Origin: JAABVY01 sp964627935
GTDB lineage: Bacteria > Zixibacteria > MSB-5A5 > JAABVY01
NCBI GenBank assembly: GCA_964627935.1
Contig: CAZVLB010000011.1
Span: 62,001 to 126,000 of the forward strand
Reading direction: 5' to 3'
DNA: 64,000 nt
Shown piece by piece: positions 43,030 through 50,933 of this stretch. Each line of letters begins with the position of its first letter. The first letter of the stretch is position 1. Made by a program: the position numbers and the translations under genes. The notes under the pieces are model-generated. The model saw only the letters and a program-made list of their open reading frames with translations, had not been told where the DNA came from and searched no databases.

Positions 43030-45753
43030 TCAGCAATCAGGCTGACCGTCATCATCCAGATCGGCCGGAGCATTGCCGCCCGTGAAGACAAAATTGACAA
43101 TCCAGACAGCATCGCTGACATTCACCAGCCCGTCGCAATTGCAATCTCCCGCTTCAAACGGATCGGGTGCCGGACCGCCGGCAAATATATTATTGATAAT
43201 ATAGACCGCATCGCTGACATCCACATCACCATTGCCATTGGCATCACCGGGAACATACGGCAGATTAATGGTAACATCAAATGCGGGCGATGTATAGATC
43301 AATTCGTCCAGCCAATTAAGTTCGATTGTTAATGTAGTTTGCCCGGCCGAGATACCATCGATCTGCAAACTGTAATCTCCCAGATCGGTGACCGTGGCAA
43401 CCTGATCATCGCCAATCGTCAGGCTGTAGTTGTAATACTGCGGATTGGGCTGCAATAAACCGCCCTCGGCATGGAACCAGATATCCAGCGCACCGGAATT
43501 CTGGCCCTCTTCATATTCAAGGAAACTGAGTACAGAATCTTCATGCAGAGCCATAGTAACGGTATCCATATAGACAACCACGCCGGTTATATTTTCCTGT
43601 TGTTCGCACAAGGCCTGTGTCACCCGGAAATTATCGATTCCGGCCTCGACCACACTCTGCGGATCGGCATCATTGGCAGTAAAGCGAATCTTCATATTAC
43701 TCGATGGTGTCAATCCGGCAGCGATGACATCAAGTTCGGTGATCTGGTAACTGCGCCAGTCACGTCCGCCGTGAGTATCATGCACGGCAATCTGTGTCCA
43801 GCCGCTCAAACCATCATTGTCACTGATTTCGACCAGCAGCTTGTCGACACCGCCATCGGTATTGGTCAGATGCAGATAGTAGTCATAGCTGATCGTGCCG
43901 GGCAATGACATATCGAATGAAGGTGAGGTGAGCCTTACCGCCCCCGCATCTATATCGCTGTTGCCGTACACATTTTCGGTCAAATAGCATTGCCCGCTGC
44001 CATCGGCATCCGAAGCCGGAGCATAATCCCAGCCCGGATCATTAACCGGCACTCCCCTTTGCCAGAAACCGCTCGAGGCACCAATATTTTCCGTTGTCCA
44101 GCCCTGATCGGTCTGGAAATTATCAGCAATTTCATCATACATTTGCGTGGCCGACATGGCATTGTGTGGATTATCCAGATCGACATCGTAGAAAACGCCG
44201 TTTTCCACCTCTTCGGCGCTCAAATAGTAGCTGACCCTCTGTCCGCAAGCGAGGGCGGGAAGCTGTGCCTCGTAGACATTGCCCGAAATAATTGTCATGG
44301 CAATCTCTGTATAGGGCCCGTTATTAATCGAATAATGTAATGATCCTGATCCGGGTACAGGGGTACCTCCGTTGACGCTGGTAACCTCGACCTGGAACTC
44401 GGTAGTCTGATCGGGCACAAGCTGTTCCGGCAATGGATCGATATAGCTGAAGGCCACCTGCGGAAGAGCATAGCTCTGGCTGACATAATAGACTGTCGCC
44501 AGGCCGGCCTGGGTCATATCGGTCATATATTCAAAATTCATATAGGTTGTGCTGTCCTGATAGGAATGATACACGTTCGAGAAAACATATTCGTGCAGGA
44601 ATGTCGCACGGTAGCCGTATTGTGTAAATGGATAATGATCCGAGCCGGCCAGGTTGCCCTGATAATGTGATGTGATACCCAGCAGCGAGTCGGCCAGATC
44701 GGCAAACAGGTCGGTATAGGTCAGGTCGGTACCATGATAAAGCTTGGCCTGATCGCTGTTCTCATAATGAGCGATCATATCCATATTGAACATATAGACA
44801 ATGCTGTCTCCGGCATTGTTAGCATTTTCGGCATAGTGATAGGAGCCGTTCAAACCCTGCTCCTCCGAATCGAACAGTATGAAAACGAATGTCAGGTCGG
44901 TTCCATAGTCTTTTAATACACGGGCCATCTCCAATACTGCGGCCGTTCCGGAACCGTTGTCGTCAGCCGCCGGTGAGCCCGATACGCCGTCAAAATGAGC
45001 GCCGACTATCACATGATGATCCGGCAGCACGCTTCCCACCTTGAAAGCGACAACATTCTGGCAATCTTTATATGAACCGCTCACATAAGCCTGAAAACTG
45101 TCTATAACTATGGAATCATATCCGAATTCGGCGAATTTCGAACTGATCCAGTCCCGTGAGGCATAATTCGAATCGGTGCCCGCCAGCCTGTGAGTAAAGG
45201 CCTGCAAACGTTCCGTATATAATTGCAGTGAATCCTGTTCCACCAGGTTGATCAATGTCTGCAAATCCTCGATAGCTCGTTTCGATTTATCTGCAATTTG
45301 AAGCGGGGCCGTAAATTTTATATCAAGAGGCAAATTCTTCGGTCTGACAAGCTGTGCTCCAACCTGATCTTCATGAATACCCGGCTCTACTCGAAATACT
45401 CTTAACTGGTCTTCCTGAAAAAGCAGATTATACTTTTGCAGATTAAGCTCATCCTGGCGATTATCCAGAGCTATCTGTTCGCTGGATATGCCGGATGCAA
45501 CAAGTTCATATTTCAGCCCGGACTGTTCTATAACCTGCAAGGCCCGGGGTGAGGTCAGCACCAGGTAGCCGTCATTCAGTTTTACCACAGCATCTGCGCC
45601 ACTTTCGATCAAAAGAGAAGCATCAGAGTGGCTGTTAACAGCCACTTTGTAGAGGTCTCCGTAAAGAATTGTCTGATTTTCAGAAGATTGGGCTTGAGCG
45701 AAGCCACATAAAAAAGCAAGCAGTAGTACAACGATGGTAAAGTTTTTAAACAT
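43030..45753 (-). CDS. Secreted M28-family zinc aminopeptidase with dockerin
   Basis: 907 aa from the ATG at 45753, with GGAGGATTT upstream; the frame is open for 25 more codons without a ribosome site. Signal peptide ends AQAQ. After a propeptide of about 180 residues comes the M28 domain with all zinc ligands: VGAHFDG, AADDNGSGTA, FDSEEQGLNG, NMDMIAHYE and VYHSYQD. It then has an Ig-like segment, a MAM-like jelly roll (about 550-720), another beta domain, two dockerin segments and the tail DDDGQPDC. It would trim amino acids or act on peptides outside the cell. Confidence 0.9.
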   Translation of the reverse strand: MFKNFTIVVLLLAFLCGFAQAQSSENQTILYGDLYKVAVNSHSDASLLIESGADAVVKLNDGYLVLTSPRALQVIEQSGLKYELVASGISSEQIALDNRQDELNLQKYNLLFQEDQLRVFRVEPGIHEDQVGAQLVRPKNLPLDIKFTAPLQIADKSKRAIEDLQTLINLVEQDSLQLYTERLQAFTHRLAGTDSNYASRDWISSKFAEFGYDSIVIDSFQAYVSGSYKDCQNVVAFKVGSVLPDHHVIVGAHFDGVSGSPAADDNGSGTAAVLEMARVLKDYGTDLTFVFILFDSEEQGLNGSYHYAENANNAGDSIVYMFNMDMIAHYENSDQAKLYHGTDLTYTDLFADLADSLLGITSHYQGNLAGSDHYPFTQYGYRATFLHEYVFSNVYHSYQDSTTYMNFEYMTDMTQAGLATVYYVSQSYALPQVAFSYIDPLPEQLVPDQTTEFQVEVTSVNGGTPVPGSGSLHYSINNGPYTEIAMTIISGNVYEAQLPALACGQRVSYYLSAEEVENGVFYDVDLDNPHNAMSATQMYDEIADNFQTDQGWTTENIGASSGFWQRGVPVNDPGWDYAPASDADGSGQCYLTENVYGNSDIDAGAVRLTSPSFDMSLPGTISYDYYLHLTNTDGGVDKLLVEISDNDGLSGWTQIAVHDTHGGRDWRSYQITELDVIAAGLTPSSNMKIRFTANDADPQSVVEAGIDNFRVTQALCEQQENITGVVVYMDTVTMALHEDSVLSFLEYEEGQNSGALDIWFHAEGGLLQPNPQYYNYSLTIGDDQVATVTDLGDYSLQIDGISAGQTTLTIELNWLDELIYTSPAFDVTINLPYVPGDANGNGDVDVSDAVYIINNIFAGGPAPDPFEAGDCNCDGLVNVSDAVWIVNFVFTGGNAPADLDDDGQPDC

Positions 45754-45832
45754 AAATCCTCCGGAATGAAAAAGGCAAGTATCACAACCGGCCTGTAATT
45801 TAACTAAATGGTTGGTCCCAACAGGCATATAT

Positions 45833-45860
45833 AAAATACTATACGAGTAAAGATTGTCAA
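45833..45860 (-). promoter_or_regulatory. Sigma70 promoter of the M28 peptidase gene
   Basis: On the minus strand a perfect TTGACA (45860-45855) and TATTTT (45838-45833) are 16 bases apart. A small perfect inverted repeat (GTTGGTCCCAAC) lies just downstream in the leader. Confidence 0.6.
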
Positions 45861-46088
45861 CGTTTAAGCGAATATGTAAGAGTAATTCGTTACTTTATGC
45901 ACTTTTCTAAAATGGAACCTTGACCCTATTTCCTCGGTTTTATGAAGAAAATCAGCCGGCAATCGGAAATGCGGCTTTGCAGAACCGAATATCACAATCT
46001 AAACGACAATCTCACATAGCGTTTTGATAAGATTCCCGAATCCGCTTACATCACCGATTAATCCGGCATTTATTCCAAACTCACATAA

Positions 46089-46105
46089 AGGATAAATATT
46101 ATCCT
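46089..46105 (+). promoter_or_regulatory. Palindrome before egtB (candidate operator)
   Basis: AGGATAA / TTATCCT, a perfect 7-base inverted repeat with a 3-base centre, lies 18 bases upstream of the egtB start. The remaining stretch 45861-46088 shows nothing recognised. Confidence 0.4.
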
Positions 46106-46123
46106 GTCAAAGGGAGACCACTC

Positions 46124-47392
46124 ATGGACCGCAGCGATATTAGAGACAGTTTTCTGGCAGTCAGGAATAAATCCGAGGAACTGTGTCGCCCTCTGGCAAC
46201 CGAGGATTATGTTGTTCAGCCGATTGATGATGTCAGCCCACCCAAATGGCATATCGGGCACACATCATGGTTCTTCGAACGCGTAATCCTGCAGGAACAT
46301 GTCCCCGATTTTGAGGTCCATCATCCGCAATATCCCTATATTTTCAACTCCTATTACGAATCACTCGGCGAACGGGTCATGCGCAACCTGCGCGGCACAT
46401 TGTCGCGCCCCACAGTCGACGAAGTTATGACCTACCGCAAAAAAGTCACTGAGCAGATGCTCGACCTGATCGACAACAGCCCTGATACCAAATGGGATCA
46501 GCTAGAATATCTTATCCGGATCGGCATGAACCACGAACAACAGCATCAGGAACTGTTCCTGATGGACATAAAATATATTTACGCGGCCAATCCATTGAAG
46601 CCGTCATATTCAGGCAATAGCCATTCCAAAGCTCCCGATGCCCCTTCCATGAAATTTATCGAGTTTAAAGGCGGTATGAACCAGGTCGGGGCCGAAAACG
46701 GCAACGGTTTCGCATATGACAACGAATTCCCGCGCCATAAGGTATTCATCCGCGATTTCAAGCTGGCCGACAGGCTGGTGACCTGCGGCGAATACCTTGA
46801 TTTTATGAATGACGGCGGTTATGAAAATCATATGCACTGGCTTTCCGACGGCTGGGCGGTGGTCGAGGCAGAGGGCTGGAAACATCCATTGCACTGGTTC
46901 AAAGAAGATGATGAATGGAAGGTCATGACACTCTCCGGTCCCAAGCAGCTCGATCCCAATGAACCGGTCAGCCATGTCAGTTTCTATGAGGCCGCGGCCT
47001 ATGCGCGCTGGGCCCATAAGAGACTGCCCACCGAGGATGAATGGGAGATTGCTTCCGAAAAGCAAAACGGTCCGGAAACTCACGGCCGTTTCATGGATGA
47101 CAACACATTTCATCCATTGCCTGATAAATATAACGGCAATGGTGACAAATTGCAGTCACTCATGGGCGATCTGTGGGAATGGACCAACAGCAGCTATCTT
47201 CCCTACCCCGGTTATCATCAAACCCGCGATGCGCTGGGTGAATATAACGGCAAGTTTATGAGCAATCAGATGGTCATGAGGGGCGGATGTTGTGCCACCC
47301 CCAAAAATCATATACGAAATACTTACAGGAATTTCTTCCAGCCCGATAAGCGCTGGCAGTTTTCCGGAATAAGGTTGGCGGAGGATGCCTGA
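46124..47392 (+). CDS. egtB: Ergothioneine biosynthesis sulfoxide synthase EgtB
   Basis: 422 aa. It has the EgtB two-domain layout: DinB-like N-terminus with iron ligands in KWHIGHTSWFFE and MNHEQQHQELFLMD, then a formylglycine-generating-type C-lectin domain (from about 180: GGMNQVGAENGNG ... HKRLPTEDEWEIASE ... MRGGCCATP). EgtB joins trimethylhistidine and a thiol donor (cysteine or gamma-glutamylcysteine) using O2. No egtA or egtC is seen here, so a cysteine-using type is possible. It overlaps or abuts egtD directly. Confidence 0.93.
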   Translation: MDRSDIRDSFLAVRNKSEELCRPLATEDYVVQPIDDVSPPKWHIGHTSWFFERVILQEHVPDFEVHHPQYPYIFNSYYESLGERVMRNLRGTLSRPTVDEVMTYRKKVTEQMLDLIDNSPDTKWDQLEYLIRIGMNHEQQHQELFLMDIKYIYAANPLKPSYSGNSHSKAPDAPSMKFIEFKGGMNQVGAENGNGFAYDNEFPRHKVFIRDFKLADRLVTCGEYLDFMNDGGYENHMHWLSDGWAVVEAEGWKHPLHWFKEDDEWKVMTLSGPKQLDPNEPVSHVSFYEAAAYARWAHKRLPTEDEWEIASEKQNGPETHGRFMDDNTFHPLPDKYNGNGDKLQSLMGDLWEWTNSSYLPYPGYHQTRDALGEYNGKFMSNQMVMRGGCCATPKNHIRNTYRNFFQPDKRWQFSGIRLAEDA

Positions 47393-47393
47393 T

Positions 47394-48425
47394 ATGGAAA
47401 CAAAAGGGACGGTCAATAAACTCAGAATCCTGACATCCGAGGATTCGACCCGACGTTTCGGCGAACGGGAGGAGTTTGCGCTGGATATTCTGGTGGGGCT
47501 CTCTGATACCAATAAGAAAATCCCGTCAAAATATCTGTATGACGACGAGGGCAGCCGGCTCTTTTCCGAAATCATGAACCTGGATGAATACTATCCCAGT
47601 GAATGTGAACGGGAGAGCCTTGAGCTTAACAAAGATACTATCGGAAAAATCTTCGGCAGGGAGCCATTCAACCTGGTCGAATTCGGCTCCGGCGATGGAC
47701 GCAAAACACGAGTACTTTTGGATCATTTCCTGAAGAACAATATCGATTTCCATTATGTGCCGATCGATATTTCCCAGTCGGCCATGATCGATCTAATGGA
47801 ACGGATCGAAAATCATTTTCCGTCTTTGCAAATCGATGCTATCGTGGCAGAATATTTCGACGGCATCAAATGGCTCAATAACCGCAGCGACCGGCGCAAT
47901 GTGGTCATGTTTTTGGGATCCAATATCGGAAATTTCAGTCATGCCGAAGCCCGTGTGTTCCTGCGTAATGTCTGGAGCTGCCTGAATGCCGGCGATTATC
48001 TCCTGACAGGCTTCGACCTGAAAAAAGATATCGACATGCTTTTATGCGCTTACAACGACTCAAAAGGTGTTACCGCAAAGTTCAACCTGAATATCCTCGA
48101 ACGTATCAACCGCGAACTCGGCGGTGAATTCGATATATCCATGTTCCGTCATTTCGGCACCTATGATGTTTTCAGCGGGGCCATGGAAAGCTACCTGGTC
48201 AGCCTTGTCGATCAGGAGGTTTTCATCGAGGAAATCGGACGCTCGTTTCATTTCAGCGAATGGGAGCCGATCCATACCGAATATTCATACAAATACCTGA
48301 TTTCGGATATAGATCAGCTTGCTTCCGAAACAGGTTTCGAGGTAATAGAGCATCTCTATGATTCACGTAAGTATTTCGTGGATTCAATCTGGAAAGTAAA
48401 AAAACGCGACTCAAACGGCAAATAG
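47394..48425 (+). CDS. egtD: L-histidine N-alpha-methyltransferase EgtD
   Basis: 343 aa from the ATG at 47394, nine bases after GGAGG; an in-frame ATG at 47385 overlaps the end of egtB and touches the ribosome site. Family blocks: IPSKYLYDDEGSRLFSEI, EYYPSECERE, SAM-binding VEFGSGDGRKTRVLL, PIDISQSAM, FLGSNIGNF and LLTGFDLKKD. EgtD makes hercynine from histidine and three SAM, the first step of ergothioneine synthesis. The gene is in one operon with egtB (upstream) and the flavoprotein gene (14 bases downstream). Confidence 0.93.
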   Translation: METKGTVNKLRILTSEDSTRRFGEREEFALDILVGLSDTNKKIPSKYLYDDEGSRLFSEIMNLDEYYPSECERESLELNKDTIGKIFGREPFNLVEFGSGDGRKTRVLLDHFLKNNIDFHYVPIDISQSAMIDLMERIENHFPSLQIDAIVAEYFDGIKWLNNRSDRRNVVMFLGSNIGNFSHAEARVFLRNVWSCLNAGDYLLTGFDLKKDIDMLLCAYNDSKGVTAKFNLNILERINRELGGEFDISMFRHFGTYDVFSGAMESYLVSLVDQEVFIEEIGRSFHFSEWEPIHTEYSYKYLISDIDQLASETGFEVIEHLYDSRKYFVDSIWKVKKRDSNGK

Positions 48426-48439
48426 GATAATCAGAGCAG

Positions 48440-49825
48440 ATGGGCAATTTCGACTATAAGGCAATCATAATCGGATCGGGGCAATCGGGTAAACCACTGG
48501 CGGTCGACCTCGCAAATCAGGGCTGGAAAACCGCAATAATTGAGAATCATTTGCTGGGGGGAAGCTGCATTAATTATGGATGCACTCCCACGAAGACAAT
48601 GGTCTCGAGTGCACGTGTAGCCTATCTGGTAAAGTCATCTGAAAAATGGGGCGTGAATACCGGTAGTATCGAAGTCGATTTCAGGAAAGTGCGTGAACGA
48701 AAACGCGATGTCGTAAACAGTTTTCGCAAGGGAATAAAAAAGTCAATCGAGGATACGGATAATCTTGACCTGATCCGTGGAACCGCAAGCTTGGCCGGAA
48801 AGAACCAGATCAATATAGATTTGAAAGATGGCGGCAATAAATCGATTTCAGCCCAATATATTTTCATCAATACCGGTACCCGGGCAATGATTCCACCAAT
48901 CGAAGGCATCAATGATATCGAGTATCATGATTCCGAGTCGATTATGGAAATCGATTCGCTCCCGGATCATCTGGTCATTATCGGCGGAGGTTATGTCGGC
49001 CTCGAATTCGGGCAGATGTTCAAACGGTTTGGCTCGGATGTAACCATTATTCAGCGTGATAAGCAACTCCTGCCTCGCGAAGATGAAGACATCGCCGGGG
49101 AAATTCTGAAAATTCTGCAGGATGAGGGTGTTGATATTTATCTCTCGAGCGAAGCTAAAAAAGTAGCAAAGAAAAACAGCAATTTGGTCCTCGACGTGGA
49201 TACCCCCGAAGGCAATAAGACAATAACAGGCAGCCATCTGCTCCTGGCCGCCGGAAGAACTGTCAACAGTGATATGCTTAATCTCGATTCGGCCGGAATT
49301 GAATATGATAAACGCGGATATATTAAAACCGATGACCACCTGCGCACATCGGCTGAAAACATCTACGCCCTGGGAGATATCAAGGGCGGGCCTGCATTTA
49401 CGCATATTTCCTACGATGATTACCGGGTCGTAAAGAATAATCTTTTGGAAAATGGCGACAAGTCAATCGCGCGAAGACTTATCCCCTACACAGTCTTCAT
49501 CGATCCGCAACTTGGAAGAGTCGGCCTGAGCGAAAAAGAGGCAAATCAAAACGGTATCGACTACCGCCTGGCAAAGATGCCCATGAAATATGTCGCCCGG
49601 GCGATTGAAGTCGGCCAGACCCGCGGATTCATAAAGGCCCTGGTTGACAAACAAGACGGCCATATTCTCGGCTGTGCCGTACTGGGATTCGAGGGCGGCG
49701 AGATGATGAATATGCTCCAGATTGCCATGATGGGAGGGCTCAAATATACAGACCTGCGCGACACCGCATTTTCTCATCCCACACTGGGCGAATCTCTAAA
49801 CAATTTATTTATGTCTCTGGATTAG
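48440..49825 (+). CDS. Pyridine nucleotide-disulfide oxidoreductase in the ergothioneine operon
   Basis: 461 aa, class I flavoprotein disulfide reductase. FAD site IIGSGQSGKPLA; redox pair GGSCINYGCTPTK (C-x4-C); NAD(P) site IIGGGYVGLEFG; second FAD block NIYALGDIKGG; C-terminal dimer-interface SHPTLGE with the His-x-x-x-Glu proton relay. It resembles dihydrolipoamide dehydrogenase and mercuric reductase, without the extra N-terminal metal domain or C-terminal Cys pair of MerA. Located 14 bases after egtD, so it may reduce oxidised ergothioneine or a mixed disulfide; that role is inferred only from position. Confidence 0.85.
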   Translation: MGNFDYKAIIIGSGQSGKPLAVDLANQGWKTAIIENHLLGGSCINYGCTPTKTMVSSARVAYLVKSSEKWGVNTGSIEVDFRKVRERKRDVVNSFRKGIKKSIEDTDNLDLIRGTASLAGKNQINIDLKDGGNKSISAQYIFINTGTRAMIPPIEGINDIEYHDSESIMEIDSLPDHLVIIGGGYVGLEFGQMFKRFGSDVTIIQRDKQLLPREDEDIAGEILKILQDEGVDIYLSSEAKKVAKKNSNLVLDVDTPEGNKTITGSHLLLAAGRTVNSDMLNLDSAGIEYDKRGYIKTDDHLRTSAENIYALGDIKGGPAFTHISYDDYRVVKNNLLENGDKSIARRLIPYTVFIDPQLGRVGLSEKEANQNGIDYRLAKMPMKYVARAIEVGQTRGFIKALVDKQDGHILGCAVLGFEGGEMMNMLQIAMMGGLKYTDLRDTAFSHPTLGESLNNLFMSLD

Positions 49826-49901
49826 TACATTTTGCTCTTTGTAATATCAGCCCCTGAGTATATCATATCATCCTGTAGATTTTAATTCAGGCGGATATGA
49901 T

Positions 49902-50816
49902 ATGCTTTTTCTTTCTCTGGCAATTGTAGCCAGCTCATCCATAGCGCTGCTTTTCAAATACAGCGAAACCAGCAACCTGAATCGCTACGCCGTAACCACC
50001 AGCAATTATGCCACCGCATTTATCATCGGTCTTATAATCATGCTGATTCGCGGCCATGCCGGGGTCTTTGATTTCGAGCTTGCAACCGCCTATGAGCATC
50101 TCATGCTGACACTTGAATCAGGCGGAACCGGTATGCATCCCGACAGCAGCCTGCTCTGGGCTGTGATTGTCGGCCTGGTATCCGGCAATATTTTCTTTCT
50201 GGCCTTTCTATTCTATCAGATCAGCGTGCGCAACTATGGCGCGGGCCTGGCGGGAGCATTCACCAAGCTGGGCATACTTCTGCCCATGACACTCTCATTG
50301 GTTTTCTGGAAAGAATATCCAACCACGATACAGTGGCTGGGGATTGCGCTGGCCGTAACAGCGATAATATCCGCCAACTGGCCCGGTAAAAGCAAAATTG
50401 CCCGCGCAATAAAACCGGCTCTTCTGCTCTTGTTCCTGTTTGGCGGGCTGTCTGAATTCGCCAACAAGGTCTTTCAGAAATACGCCCTGACCGATTTCAA
50501 AGAGGTCTTCCTCTTTGTCAATTTCCTGATCGCATTTATAGTCAGTTTCATGGTAACATTACGAGTCAAAAAAACGGTCAAATCCAAAGACCTGTTTATC
50601 GGCTTCCTGGTGGGTGTGCCCAATTTGTTTTCATCATTCTTTTTAATTATGGCCCTGGAAACGATGAAAGCGGCGGTGGTTTTTCCTGTCTATGGCGCGG
50701 GCACAATTCTGATTATTAATTTCGTGGGCATAACATTCTTCCATGAACGGCCCTCACTCAAAGAGCTCATTGCAATTCTTTTAATCATGATCTCTATTGT
50801 GCTGATAAATCTCTAA
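49902..50816 (+). CDS. EamA/DMT-superfamily membrane transporter
   Basis: 304 aa with ten membrane helices in two five-helix repeats, as in the drug/metabolite transporter superfamily. ALAVTAIISANWPG and AVVFPVYGAGTILIINFVGITFFHERPS are typical end-of-repeat motifs. The substrate is unknown. It follows the ergothioneine operon by 76 bases in the same orientation, so a link to that pathway is possible but not shown. Confidence 0.8.
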   Translation: MLFLSLAIVASSSIALLFKYSETSNLNRYAVTTSNYATAFIIGLIIMLIRGHAGVFDFELATAYEHLMLTLESGGTGMHPDSSLLWAVIVGLVSGNIFFLAFLFYQISVRNYGAGLAGAFTKLGILLPMTLSLVFWKEYPTTIQWLGIALAVTAIISANWPGKSKIARAIKPALLLLFLFGGLSEFANKVFQKYALTDFKEVFLFVNFLIAFIVSFMVTLRVKKTVKSKDLFIGFLVGVPNLFSSFFLIMALETMKAAVVFPVYGAGTILIINFVGITFFHERPSLKELIAILLIMISIVLINL

Positions 50817-50933
50817 TAAGTCATGGCTTGACATTTATATAGCATTTATCTATCATTTTGCATTCGACAAACAGGATCATTACAGTCTGCAAAATCCTGT
50901 TTTATAAAAATAACATAGCAAAAAGGAATTCAA

